NCBI GenBank assembly: GCA_030654395.1
Contig: JAURXM010000025.1
Location: 310,001 to 374,000 of the forward strand
Direction: 5' to 3'
Origin: Aquabacterium sp.
GTDB lineage: Bacteria > Pseudomonadota > Gammaproteobacteria > Burkholderiales > Burkholderiaceae_C
DNA length: 64,000 bases
A program made the position numbers and the translations under genes. This document shows positions 45,968-54,344 of this stretch, piece after piece. A model generated the notes under the pieces. The model did no database searches. It was not told the origin of the DNA and worked only from the letters and a program-made list of their open reading frames with translations. How positions within the stretch are numbered: position 1 is the first letter of the stretch; each line of letters starts with the position of its first letter.

Positions 45968-46903
45968 ATGCTGCAAACCAAGGATGGCGTCAGCCCCAGT
46001 TGCGTGGCCCTGCCTGATGGGCCATGGCGCACTGTGCTGGATTTTTTGACGCACCGCTTGCCTGGCATCAACCGGGATGAATGGGCTGAACGCATGCAAG
46101 GCGGCTTGGTCGTTGATGCCCATGGCAGCCAGGTGCCTGCTGATGCGGCTTATCGCCCCCAGACCAAGCTGTATTACTGGCGAAGCCTCGCCTTTGAGCA
46201 TGCGATCCCGTTTGAAGCACGGGTGGTCTTCCAGGACGACTATCTGGTCGTGGCAGACAAACCGCATTTTTTGCCGGTGACACCGTCAGGGCGTTACCTG
46301 AATGAAACCCTGCTGGTACGGCTCAAGCGCCAACTGGGCATCGACACGCTGACCCCCATGCACCGGATCGACCGTGAAACAGCCGGTTTGGTCGCGTTCA
46401 CGGTGCAGCCTCACACGCGCCATGCTTACCAAGCCTTGTTCAAGGACAAGGCCGTGCGCAAATCCTATGAGGCCATCGCCCCTTTGAACCCGACGTTGAG
46501 CCTGCCCATGTGGCGGCGCTCTAGGCTGGCTGAGAGTGCGCACTTCATGGCCATGCATGAAGTTGACGGCCCCAGCAACGCAGAGACTCACATCACCCTG
46601 ATTGAATCCGCCGAAGGCTGGGGGCGTTATCAACTGCAACCCACAACAGGCCAAAAGCACCAATTGCGTGTGCACATGATGGCGCTGGGCATGCCCATCT
46701 TGAATGACCAAATCTACCCGGTCTTGCAACCCAGCCAGCCAGCCAACGTAGCGCCCGACTACAGCCATCCCTTGCAATTATTGGCGCAGTCACTGTCATT
46801 CACCGACCCGATCACAGGCCAAGCTAGGCAGTTTCACTGCGGCCATGGCCTGAACCTGCGGCTGGCGCTCAACGCTGGCCCATCGCCTCACCAAGCCGAA
46901 TAG
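45968..46903 (+). CDS. RluA-family RNA pseudouridine synthase
   Basis: Protein of 311 residues converting specific uridines to pseudouridine. The catalytic Asp is D135 in MHRIDRETAGL, preceded by VADKPHFLPVTPSG. The C-terminal part has PTTGQKHQLRVHMMALGMPILND, the usual RluA ending. There is no full S4 domain at the N-terminus, only a short related segment. The RNA target cannot be told. Its 3' end overlaps the convergent psd gene by 35 bases, so the last residues of both proteins share DNA. Confidence 0.9.
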   Translation: MLQTKDGVSPSCVALPDGPWRTVLDFLTHRLPGINRDEWAERMQGGLVVDAHGSQVPADAAYRPQTKLYYWRSLAFEHAIPFEARVVFQDDYLVVADKPHFLPVTPSGRYLNETLLVRLKRQLGIDTLTPMHRIDRETAGLVAFTVQPHTRHAYQALFKDKAVRKSYEAIAPLNPTLSLPMWRRSRLAESAHFMAMHEVDGPSNAETHITLIESAEGWGRYQLQPTTGQKHQLRVHMMALGMPILNDQIYPVLQPSQPANVAPDYSHPLQLLAQSLSFTDPITGQARQFHCGHGLNLRLALNAGPSPHQAE

Positions 46904-47711
46904 GTTTGGCTGCGCCCCATTCTGGGTTGAACGCCAACGGCCCTTGTGGGAAGAGCATCACCACGGTGGAACCCAGCAAAAATCGCCCCATCTCATCACC
47001 TTTTTTGAAGGTGATGGCGCTGTCGTCATAGCACCACTCAGACACCTGTTTAAGACGCGGCGGGTTGACCACGCCATGCCACACCGTCGCCATGCTGCCC
47101 ACGATGGTTGCCCCCACCAGCGTCAGCACAAATGGCCCGTTAGCACCTTCAAACACACACACAACACGTTCATTGCGTGCAAACAAGCCCGGCACACCGC
47201 GTGCCGTGGCAGGGTTCACTGAAAACAGATCGCCAGGCACATAGATCATGCGTGTCAAGCGGCCATCGCAAGGCATGTGGATGCGGTGGTAGTCCTTGGG
47301 ACTCAAATACAGGGTGGCGAAATGGCCATTTTCAAAACGAGCCGCCAAAGCGCCGTCACCGCCAACCAGTGCCGTGGTCGAGTAATCATGGCCTTTGGCC
47401 TGAAAGATCTGATCTTTGCGGATCGTGCCGAACTGGCTGATCGCGCCATCAACCGGGCAAATCAAATCAGCCTTGGCAAGCGGACGGGCGCCCGGCTTCA
47501 AAGGCCGAGAGAAAAACTCATTGAAGGTGGCGTAACTGGCGATATCGCTGTTGGCCGCCTCGGTCATGTTGACGCCATAGCGCCCCACAAACCAGCCAAT
47601 GAAACGGGTGGTCAAAACGCCAGCACGCAGCGAGGCCAAGGTGCCGGCCAACGCCGTCAAGGCCTTCTTAGGCAAAACATACTGCGACAACACAAAAAGA
47701 CGATCAGACAC
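46869..47711 (-). CDS. psd: Phosphatidylserine decarboxylase proenzyme
   Basis: Membrane-associated enzyme of 280 residues making phosphatidylethanolamine. MSDRLFVLSQYVLPKKALT, FNEFFSRPLKPGARP, YLSPKDYHRIHMP (catalytic His) and FNPEWG match the family. The cleavage motif LGST is at residues 246-249, so S248 becomes the pyruvoyl group. Start is GTG 47711, the only start fitting the conserved N-terminus. It is divergent from the ABC importer at 47834. Confidence 0.94.
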   Translation of the reverse strand: MSDRLFVLSQYVLPKKALTALAGTLASLRAGVLTTRFIGWFVGRYGVNMTEAANSDIASYATFNEFFSRPLKPGARPLAKADLICPVDGAISQFGTIRKDQIFQAKGHDYSTTALVGGDGALAARFENGHFATLYLSPKDYHRIHMPCDGRLTRMIYVPGDLFSVNPATARGVPGLFARNERVVCVFEGANGPFVLTLVGATIVGSMATVWHGVVNPPRLKQVSEWCYDDSAITFKKGDEMGRFLLGSTVVMLFPQGPLAFNPEWGAAKPIRLGEAMGQR

Positions 47712-47725
47712 CGGGCCCCCAAACT

Positions 47726-47765
47726 GGGTTGAAAGACCGCCATTTTATCGTTGCGATTTCAACCC
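47726..47765. promoter_or_regulatory. Inverted repeat between psd and the NMT1-type ABC importer
   Basis: GGGTTGAAA (47726-47734) and TTTCAACCC (47757-47765) are perfect 9-base complements separated by 22 bases. The repeat is in the 122-base spacer of two divergent genes and includes, on the minus strand, a TAAAAT that could be a psd -10 element. It may be an operator bound by a dimer at both arms or an mRNA hairpin in the psd leader. Confidence 0.35.
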
Positions 47766-47833
47766 TGTCGCCAGCCTCTTGTCCGGTCTGAGGCACACTC
47801 GCCAAGCACCCCACCCTAACTGGAGCCTGCGCC

Positions 47834-48832
47834 ATGATCCGTCGCCCGTTTGCCTTGCCCGCCATGATGCTGATTTCAGCGCTCACGGCCATGATCTACA
47901 CCCCATTGGCATGCGCCGCAGACAAGTTCACCTACATCACCAATTGGTACGCCCAAGCTGAGCATGGCGGCTTTTATCAGGCCCAAGCAACGGGCCTGTA
48001 TGCCAAAGCTGGCTTGGATGTGACGATCAAAATGGGCGGCCCTCAAGTCAACCTCATGCAATTGATGTTGGCGGGCCAAGCCGATTGCATCATGGGCTAC
48101 GACGTCCAAACCATCCAAGCGTGGGAAAAAGGCATCCAAGCGGTGACCGTGGCAGCCGCGTTTCAAAAAGACCCTGTCGTGTTGATTGCACACCCTGACG
48201 TCACCAAGTTCGAGCAACTCAAAAGCAAGACCTTGCTGATCGGCAGCGCAGGCTTGGTCAGCTACTGGCCTTGGCTCAAAACCAAATACGGTTTCACAGA
48301 TGCGCAAACGCGTCCCTACAACTTCAGCATCCAGCCTTTTTTGGCCGACAGGAACATCGCGCAGCAAGGCTACTTGGCCTCTGAGCCCTATTCGATCGAG
48401 AAAGAAACCAAGATCAAGCCCACGGTGTTCTTGCTGCCAGACTTAGGCTGGCCGCCCTATGCCACCACCATTGTGTGCAGCACCAAAACAGTCCAGAACA
48501 GACCCAAGCAAGTGGCCGCGTTCGTCAAGGCGTCCATGGAGGGCTGGAAGAGCTATCTGGGCGCGGACCCCAGCCCAGCCAACAAGCTGATCAAACTGGA
48601 CAACCCAAACATGACCGATGACCTGATCGCCAACGGCATCGGCAAGCTCAAGGCCTACGGTGTGGTGACCGGTGGTGATGCGGCCAAACTGGGCATCGGC
48701 GTGATCACCGACGAGCGCATGAAGCAGACCTTTGACGTCTTGGTGCAGCACAAGCTGCTAGACCCGAGCAAGGTTGACATCAAGAAGACCTACACCACAC
48801 AGTTCATCAAAGACCTGAAGGTGCTGCCCTGA
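47834..48832 (+). CDS. NMT1/THI5-type ABC transporter substrate-binding protein
   Basis: Periplasmic protein of 332 residues with a signal peptide cut near ACA-ADKFTY. The ThiY/SsuA-like fold is shown by ITNWYAQAEHGGFYQAQATGLYAKAGLDV, GPQVNLMQLMLAGQADCIMGY and ASEPYSIEKETKIKP. Ligands in this family include thiamine precursors, sulfonates, nitrate and pyrimidines. The NWYAQAEHGGFYQA pattern resembles ThiY more than SsuA, but no thiamine box was found upstream, so the ligand stays open. First gene of a three-gene importer. Confidence 0.88.
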   Translation: MIRRPFALPAMMLISALTAMIYTPLACAADKFTYITNWYAQAEHGGFYQAQATGLYAKAGLDVTIKMGGPQVNLMQLMLAGQADCIMGYDVQTIQAWEKGIQAVTVAAAFQKDPVVLIAHPDVTKFEQLKSKTLLIGSAGLVSYWPWLKTKYGFTDAQTRPYNFSIQPFLADRNIAQQGYLASEPYSIEKETKIKPTVFLLPDLGWPPYATTIVCSTKTVQNRPKQVAAFVKASMEGWKSYLGADPSPANKLIKLDNPNMTDDLIANGIGKLKAYGVVTGGDAAKLGIGVITDERMKQTFDVLVQHKLLDPSKVDIKKTYTTQFIKDLKVLP

Positions 48833-48837
48833 AAGAC

Positions 48838-49608
48838 ATGCCCGCCACACCACCCGCCATCGACATCCAAGGCGCCCAACAGGTCTACCCCAATGGGACA
48901 CGTGCGCTGGCACCCGTATCCCTGAAGGTGCAGCCCGGCGAGTTCATCAGCTTGCTGGGGCCATCGGGATGCGGCAAAAGCACCTTGCTCAAGATGATGG
49001 CGGGGCTACTACCCCACACCGAGGGTTGCATCCTGCTGTCTGGTCGCCCTGTGCAAGACAAGCAAACGGGCCATGACTTGTCCTTCGTCTTCCAAGAGGC
49101 CACCTTGATGCCTTGGGCCGATGTGCAATCGAACGTGCGCTTGCCTTTGGACTTGATCGGCACGCCCCGTGCACACGCCACTGAACAAGTCCATCAAGCC
49201 TTGAAACTGGTTGGCTTGACACATGTTGCGGGTCAACGCCCCAAAGAGCTATCCGGTGGGATGCAGATGCGTGTGTCGATCGCACGCGGGCTGGTCACAC
49301 AACCCAAATTGCTTTTGATGGACGAGCCCTTTGGTGCGCTGGACGAGATCACGCGCAACAGGTTAGATGCCGACCTGCTGGAGTTGTGGCGCAGACAGGG
49401 CCTCACCGTGGTGTTTGTGACCCACAGCATCACCGAGGCGGTTTTTTTGTCGACACGGGTGCTGGTCATGGCCGCAGGGCCTGGGCGCATCGTTGAGGAT
49501 GTGGCCATACACAACCCTTGGCCACGTGATGACGACTACCGCACATCGCCCGCATTCAACGAACAAGTGCGCCATCTTCAACGCAGCTTAAGCCGGGCCA
49601 GCGCATGA
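48838..49608 (+). CDS. ABC transporter ATP-binding protein (SsuB/TauB/ThiZ type)
   Basis: ATPase of 256 residues with Walker A GPSGCGKST, signature ELSGGMQMRVSIARGL, Walker B LLLMDEPFGALDEITR and switch VFVTHSITEAVFLSTRVLVM, as in nitrate/sulfonate/thiamine-precursor importers. Starts five bases after the binding-protein stop. Overlaps the permease start by ATGA. Confidence 0.92.
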   Translation: MPATPPAIDIQGAQQVYPNGTRALAPVSLKVQPGEFISLLGPSGCGKSTLLKMMAGLLPHTEGCILLSGRPVQDKQTGHDLSFVFQEATLMPWADVQSNVRLPLDLIGTPRAHATEQVHQALKLVGLTHVAGQRPKELSGGMQMRVSIARGLVTQPKLLLMDEPFGALDEITRNRLDADLLELWRRQGLTVVFVTHSITEAVFLSTRVLVMAAGPGRIVEDVAIHNPWPRDDDYRTSPAFNEQVRHLQRSLSRASA

Positions 49609-50387
49609 TGATCATCGACAAGCTCAAGCAGTCCGTGCTGCCCATCTTGGTTGCCGTGGCACTGCTGGGTATCTGGCAGGTTTGGACGGTCACACAAGAA
49701 GTGCCTGAGTATCTGGTGCCCTCGCCTTGGGTGATTGCCCAAACGCTGATCAATGACTGGACGTTATTAAGCGCCGCCCTGCTGGTCACGGTCAAAATCA
49801 CGCTGCTGGCGTTCATCAGCGCGACCGTACTGGGGGTGTTGATCGCCTTTGCGTTTGTGCAAAGCCGTTGGATCGAGGCGGCGTTCTTCCCGTATGCGGT
49901 GCTGCTACAGGTGACGCCCATTGTGGCCATTGCCCCGCTGATCATCATCTGGGTCAAAGACCCAACGGCCTCGTTGGTGGTCTGCGCATCGGTGGTGGCC
50001 TTGTTCCCTGTGATATCCAACACCACCATCGGCCTGCGCAGCGTCAACCCCGGTTTGGCCGCGTACTTCCAGCTGCAAGGTGCCAGCCGCTGGCAGACTT
50101 TGCTGCGTCTGCGTATCCCCTCAGCCCTGCCCTATTTTTTTGCTGGGCTGCGCATAGCCGGTGGGCTGTCGCTGATCGGCGCGGTGGTAGCCGAGTTTGT
50201 TGCGGGCACAGGTGGCACGGGGGCTGGGCTGGCCTATCAAATACTGCAGTCGGGCTACCAGCTCAATATTGCACGCTTGTTTGCGGCCTTGGTCTTGATA
50301 TCGGTCACAGGCGTGGCGGTGTTCACATCACTGGCGATGCTGTCACAGTGGGTGCTGGGCGGCTGGCACGAAAGCGAGCAAGGCTGA
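49605..50387 (+). CDS. ABC transporter permease (SsuC/TauC/ThiX type)
   Basis: Membrane protein of 260 residues with about six segments. The EAA loop appears as LQGASRWQTLLRLRIPSALPYFFAGLRIAGGLSLIGAVVAEFV, characteristic of this family. The C-terminal part has GYQLNIARLFAALVLISVTGV. Completes the importer with the two preceding genes; converges on the SGNH-like gene with six bases between the stops. Confidence 0.92.
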   Translation: MMIIDKLKQSVLPILVAVALLGIWQVWTVTQEVPEYLVPSPWVIAQTLINDWTLLSAALLVTVKITLLAFISATVLGVLIAFAFVQSRWIEAAFFPYAVLLQVTPIVAIAPLIIIWVKDPTASLVVCASVVALFPVISNTTIGLRSVNPGLAAYFQLQGASRWQTLLRLRIPSALPYFFAGLRIAGGLSLIGAVVAEFVAGTGGTGAGLAYQILQSGYQLNIARLFAALVLISVTGVAVFTSLAMLSQWVLGGWHESEQG

Positions 50388-50393
50388 ACAAAA

Positions 50394-51233
50394 TCAAGCG
50401 CCAGCCTCGATCAAGTCATGCAAGCGTGTCGATAACAGTTTGACGCCCTCCCCAGACGGGATCAAGTGATCAAAATCACCGAAATACGAATCATCGAAAT
50501 CACCGGCATTGAAACAATTCAGCACATCTACTTTGTAGTCAAATTTATAATTATGGATGATGTCATATAGACCCGCAAAGGGCTTAACCCCTTGGGCGTC
50601 TATGGCATTTTTATAGTCAGAACGACCCGGGGGGATCACCACATACACTTTATGACCAACATGCTTAGCCAGCAGAATGATTCTAATCAGATACAAATTA
50701 GCGTCATCCCTGGCAGCCAACTTCAAATGGTCGTTTGCACGGGCAACAGCACCGTAGGATTCGCGCATGAACGAGTCCTCTGATTTTGGCATGAACCCAT
50801 TGAATCCACCCAAATCAAGCGCCACGCGATCCAATCGGCCTTTGATATTGTCAGACAACATCTTCAGCGTGCCATCTTGGTATTCAAGATTGAGATTAAA
50901 TAGCTCATTGATTGCGGGACATATCTCCTTCTCAGTTGAGCTTCTCTCCATGACATTCCCACTAGAGAAAACAGAGTAGAAAATCACCACATTTTTCAGC
51001 AAAGGGGTTGATTTCAACAATTTCTCATAGAGAAAATAGGAATGCTTTAAATCTTGAGACTGACAGCACATATTGAACGAGTCGGGGCAATATGCAGGAT
51101 CAAACCCAAATTCACCATGCGATGAACCTAAAACCAATGTCTTTATGTCATCCTGACAACGCTGCAGCATGGTTCGCTTGGCTGCCAGCATGATGATCGT
51201 ATCCTTTAACAGTTCCGTGACGTGGATTTGCAT
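50394..51233 (-). CDS. SGNH-hydrolase-like hypothetical protein
   Basis: Unassigned protein of 279 residues. Near residue 35 is TLVLGSSHGEFGFDP, matching block I of SGNH hydrolases with nucleophilic Ser in GSSH; near residue 255 is FGDFDHLIPSGEGVKLLS, matching block V with Asp-x-x-His-like DFDHL. The middle has VYVVIPPGRSDY. No signal peptide or membrane helix was found. Related proteins act on cell-surface polysaccharides. The gene is visibly AT-richer than its neighbours, with long Phe/Tyr/Asn/Lys stretches, which suggests transfer. Function is inference. Confidence 0.6.
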   Translation of the reverse strand: MQIHVTELLKDTIIMLAAKRTMLQRCQDDIKTLVLGSSHGEFGFDPAYCPDSFNMCCQSQDLKHSYFLYEKLLKSTPLLKNVVIFYSVFSSGNVMERSSTEKEICPAINELFNLNLEYQDGTLKMLSDNIKGRLDRVALDLGGFNGFMPKSEDSFMRESYGAVARANDHLKLAARDDANLYLIRIILLAKHVGHKVYVVIPPGRSDYKNAIDAQGVKPFAGLYDIIHNYKFDYKVDVLNCFNAGDFDDSYFGDFDHLIPSGEGVKLLSTRLHDLIEAGA

Positions 51234-51378
51234 GCTCTCGGCCCAAAAGGATAGATGACCATTGTGGCGCGCCTAAACATGGATGCTCTGACGAAAAGAT
51301 GTCCACACTGGAGCTTGTTCCCTCGGCCATCATTCACCATGTCCAAAAAATGGTTATAGACGTAAGCCATGCATCATT

Positions 51379-51395
51379 TAAGACGACTGGTCATA
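51379..51395. promoter_or_regulatory. Candidate operator of the TetR regulator
   Basis: TAAGACGACTGGTCATA is an imperfect palindrome (six of eight pairs match, including GAC...GTC) ending 11 bases before the TetR start codon. TetR proteins usually bind such sites over their own promoter. It could mediate autorepression and, through the operon, control of the old yellow enzyme. Confidence 0.4.
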
Positions 51396-51406
51396 TTATC
51401 CAGGGT

Positions 51407-52033
51407 ATGCCACGCACAGCCCACAAAACAGACACCCCTCACCGCCTGACCGAGGCGGGCTACAGCTTGTTCAGTCTGCAGGGCTACAACGCCACGGGCA
51501 TCCAGCAGATCACCGACTTGGCCGGCGTCCCAAAAGGCTCGTTTTACAACCACTTTGAAAGCAAAGAGGTGTTTGCCGAGCAGATCATCCGCAACTACGC
51601 CACCTTGGTTGATTCGGTCTGGTTGTCCAGCATGCAAGAGGCCCCCAACGACGCGCTGCTTGCGATCCGCCAATTGTTCAAGAACTTCACCCAGCATCAT
51701 GAAGACGCTGGCTGCCAAGGCTGTTTGGTGGGCAATTTTGCGGCTGAGGTATCTGAGTCCAGTCCCGCCTGCCGGGCAGCGCTGGCATCGGTTTTATGCG
51801 CTTGGCACCATCGCTTGGCTGACTTGATCTCCCAAGCCCAAACCGCGGGCAGCGTGCGCGCAGACATCAGCGCGCAGACGCTGTCGGCCTTTTTCTGGGA
51901 TGCGTGGCAAGGCGCGCTGCTGCGCACAAAAATCGAGCACAGCACGCGGCCATTGAAAGACGTTGTCGCCACGATGCTCAACACACTGTTTGCTACCCCC
52001 TCCCCCAACCGAACCACGGTTGACAACCTTTAA
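51407..52033 (+). CDS. TetR/AcrR family transcriptional regulator
   Basis: Repressor of 208 residues. The N-terminal helix-turn-helix reads LTEAGYSLFSLQGYNATGIQQITDLAGVPKGSFYNHFESKEVFAEQII, which is the TetR consensus. The C-terminal ligand domain contains CQGCLVGNFAAEVSESS, a Cys-x-x-Cys segment typical of NemR/AcuR-like regulators that sense electrophiles through cysteines. ATG 51407 is chosen because earlier starts add residues outside the fold. An old yellow enzyme gene follows after 20 bases, the usual pairing. Confidence 0.9.
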   Translation: MPRTAHKTDTPHRLTEAGYSLFSLQGYNATGIQQITDLAGVPKGSFYNHFESKEVFAEQIIRNYATLVDSVWLSSMQEAPNDALLAIRQLFKNFTQHHEDAGCQGCLVGNFAAEVSESSPACRAALASVLCAWHHRLADLISQAQTAGSVRADISAQTLSAFFWDAWQGALLRTKIEHSTRPLKDVVATMLNTLFATPSPNRTTVDNL

Positions 52034-52053
52034 AACGACTTGGAGCACCTCAC

Positions 52054-53166
52054 ATGACGTCTCAGAACCAACCAGCCTCAGGCGAAGCCCTTTTCCAGCC
52101 CATCAAACTGGGCGGCATCACCTTGGCCAATCGCATCGTGATGGCCCCGCTGACACGCAACCGCGCAGAACCCGGCAACGTGCCCGGCCCCTTGACGGTC
52201 GAGTACTACGCGCAACGCGCCACGGTGGGCCTGATCATTGCGGAGGCCACACAGGTGTCGGCACAAGCTCAAGGTTACATCGCCACGCCCGGCGTGCACA
52301 CGCCCGAGCAAATCGCTGGCTGGCGCAAAGTCACCGACGAAGTGCATGCACGCGGCGGTCGCATCTACGTGCAACTGTGGCACACAGGCCGCATGTCACA
52401 CAGCGCCTTCCAACCGGGTGAGCAGGCACCTGTCGCGCCATCGGCCATCGCGGCCAAGGCCAAGACCTACATCCCGGGTGCAGGCTACGTTGACACGTCC
52501 ACACCCCGCGCGCTTGAAACCAATGAGATCGCAGGCATCGTGAACGACTTCCGCATCGCCGCACGCAACGCAATCGAAGCAGGTTTTGATGGCGTTGAAA
52601 TCCACGGCGCCCATGGCTATTTGTTGGACGCCTTCTTGCGCGATGGCTCAAACAAGCGCACCGACATGTATGGCGGCAGCATCGAGAACCGTGCCCGCTT
52701 TTTGGTTGAAGTGATGGCAGCTGTCACTGCTGAAATTGGCGCAGACAAGGTCGGCGTGCGCCTGTCGCCAGTGTCCCCCGTCAACGACTCCAGTGAGAGC
52801 CAGCCACAAGCCTTGTTTGAACATGTGGTGCGTGAGATCAACAAGCTCAAGCCCGTCTACATCCACGTGGTGGAAGGCGCCACAGGCGGCCCGCGCGACA
52901 ACGCCCCCTTTGACTATGCCGCTTTGCATCGCCTGTATGACGGCGTTTGGATGGCCAACAACGGCTACAGCCAAGACATGGCCGAAGAGGCCGTCTCATC
53001 AGGCAAGGCCGATTTGGTGTCCTTCGGTCGTTTGCTGATCTCCAACCCTGATTTGCCGCGCCGCTTCAAGGAAAAAGCACCCTTGAACGAGTTGTTCGCA
53101 GACGCACCGCTTTACGGCGGCACCGGGCCCCACGGCTACGTTGACTACCCTGCCCTTGCTGGCTAA
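52054..53166 (+). CDS. nemA: Old yellow enzyme family oxidoreductase (NemA-like)
   Basis: FMN-dependent NADPH oxidoreductase (370 residues) that reduces activated alkenes, quinones or nitro compounds. Markers are LANRIVMAPLTRNRA, YYAQRA-VGLIIAEATQVS, QLWHTGRMSH and the catalytic HGAHGYLLDAFLRD-SNKRTD-YGGS. A late DLVSFGRLLISNPDLP closes the barrel. Upstream TGGAGC acts as ribosome site. Probably controlled by the preceding TetR regulator as a response to electrophilic stress. Confidence 0.93.
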   Translation: MTSQNQPASGEALFQPIKLGGITLANRIVMAPLTRNRAEPGNVPGPLTVEYYAQRATVGLIIAEATQVSAQAQGYIATPGVHTPEQIAGWRKVTDEVHARGGRIYVQLWHTGRMSHSAFQPGEQAPVAPSAIAAKAKTYIPGAGYVDTSTPRALETNEIAGIVNDFRIAARNAIEAGFDGVEIHGAHGYLLDAFLRDGSNKRTDMYGGSIENRARFLVEVMAAVTAEIGADKVGVRLSPVSPVNDSSESQPQALFEHVVREINKLKPVYIHVVEGATGGPRDNAPFDYAALHRLYDGVWMANNGYSQDMAEEAVSSGKADLVSFGRLLISNPDLPRRFKEKAPLNELFADAPLYGGTGPHGYVDYPALAG

Positions 53167-53173
53167 GTACTTG

Positions 53174-53227
53174 GGCTTCACCATTATTTGACATGCTATA
53201 TTGTCAGATTAAGGTGAAGCCATTTTT
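53174..53227. terminator. Nested palindrome followed by a T-run after nemA
   Basis: GGCTTCACC (53174-53182) and GGTGAAGCC (53213-53221) are perfect 9-base complements. Inside them ATTTGACA (53186-53193) and TGTCAGAT (53202-53209) pair at seven of eight positions. Both repeats share one centre, forming a 48-base near-palindrome, and a TTTTT run follows one base later (53223-53227). This is the shape of a rho-independent terminator for nemA. The inner repeat also resembles a MarR- or TetR-type operator, so it may have a second role in front of the MAPEG gene. Confidence 0.6.
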
Positions 53228-53254
53228 CTGTTGCCCATCCCATTAGGAGATCAC

Positions 53255-53662
53255 ATGACCATTGCCAATACCGCCGTCCTCATTGCTGCCATCATGCCGG
53301 GCGTGACGATGGGCCTCGCCAAAGTCGCCATGGCAGGTAAAAGCCGCCGCGACGGTGGTTACGACAACAACAACCCACGCGCGTTTGCAGCAGCACAAGA
53401 AGGCTGGCGTGCCCGTGCCGTAGCAGCCCAAAACAACGGCTTCGAAGCCCTGCCGCTGTTTGCGTTTGCGGTGCTGGCTGCGCAATTTGCTGGCGTCGAT
53501 CAGGCCCGTACCGATCACCTGGCCTTGGCCTTCATCGGTGTGCGCGTGTTGTACACAGCGATTTATCTGGCCAACTTTGCGGCCCTGCGCACCTTGGTGT
53601 GGACAGTCGGCATGGGTTTGGTCATCGCGATCTTCTCGCCAACGCTGTCGGCCCTGTTCTAA
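53255..53662 (+). CDS. MAPEG family membrane protein
   Basis: Small membrane protein of 135 residues with four hydrophobic segments. The MAPEG pattern is present: NNPRAFAAAQEGWRARAVAAQNNGFEALPLFAFAVL, with the Arg/Asn/Glu residues of the glutathione-binding helix, then LAFIGVRVLYTAIYLANF. Bacterial MAPEG proteins are membrane glutathione transferases or peroxidases of poorly known substrate. AGGAGA precedes ATG 53255. Its position behind an electrophile-responsive OYE fits a detoxifying role (inference). Confidence 0.85.
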   Translation: MTIANTAVLIAAIMPGVTMGLAKVAMAGKSRRDGGYDNNNPRAFAAAQEGWRARAVAAQNNGFEALPLFAFAVLAAQFAGVDQARTDHLALAFIGVRVLYTAIYLANFAALRTLVWTVGMGLVIAIFSPTLSALF

Positions 53663-53689
53663 GCTGATTGGGGCTTAAGCAGCCCACGC

Positions 53690-54232
53690 TCAATGGCTGC
53701 GTAAGGCTTGAGCATGCTTTTTCAAGGCAATCAGCGTTGAACGATGGGCTTTAGCCGCCTCTTGCTCGTAGACCGCAACGGCGGCGGCCCGCATTTCAAC
53801 GCTCTTGGCTACGGCGCTGTAGTACTTCTCCACCGTGTACGTATTTTCACTGCCGATGTGAACCGTTTTAACTGCGGCTGTCTTACCAAACCGAGGCAAC
53901 AAAACAGACAGGATCGCAGTCTGAACTCGCCCTGTTCGTTGCCGAACAATCGGGCCAGATATCCCAGGCGGCAAGTCAGACGTCTTGTTGGCGTTAGGGC
54001 TCAGCTTGAGGCCATGGGTGGCAGGCATCGTTGAGGCACGCGCCAACAGTTCATGGGTTGCATTAGCCAGAGAAAGTTGGGCACCCGCACCGTCGCCATC
54101 GCCATCGGAGAAAAATTTAGTACCTTGGCATCGCACCTGCCACCCGTGGGTTGACTTCGAATCGATGCGCTGAATGCCTTTGGGGACTTGGAAGCTTTGA
54201 CCGGTTGGCAAGGTGACTTCGCGAAGTTTCAT
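53690..54232 (-). CDS. Hypothetical protein, possible AP2-like DNA-binding protein
   Basis: Unrecognised protein of about 180 residues starting at ATG 54232. It begins MKLREVTLPTGQSFQVPKGIQRIDSKSTHGWQVRC, a compact beta-type segment resembling AP2/integrase-like DNA-binding beta-sheets; the similarity is weak. The middle is Gly/Pro-rich (KTSDLPPGISGPIVRQRTG), and the C-terminal 60 residues are helical, basic and Ala-rich (VEKYYSAVAKSVEMRAAAVAVYEQEAAKAH), possibly coiled coil. No signal peptide. Convergent with the MAPEG gene, divergent from yceH. Such proteins often travel with mobile DNA, but no mobile genes are near. Confidence 0.55.
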   Translation of the reverse strand: MKLREVTLPTGQSFQVPKGIQRIDSKSTHGWQVRCQGTKFFSDGDGDGAGAQLSLANATHELLARASTMPATHGLKLSPNANKTSDLPPGISGPIVRQRTGRVQTAILSVLLPRFGKTAAVKTVHIGSENTYTVEKYYSAVAKSVEMRAAAVAVYEQEAAKAHRSTLIALKKHAQALRSH

Positions 54233-54344
54233 GGTTGAGCCTAGCTGGTTTTGAATACCGACTCCCCTGGCACTTTTTGGCTGATTATGCGACAGAAGCA
54301 AACCCCGTATATGCTTACAGCACATCCCACTTGGAGCACACAGC

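Noticed and set aside
47712-47833. Thiamine (TPP) riboswitch before the NMT1/THI5-type importer
   Set aside because: The conserved CTGAGA and ACCCTTTGAACCTGA-like elements are absent.
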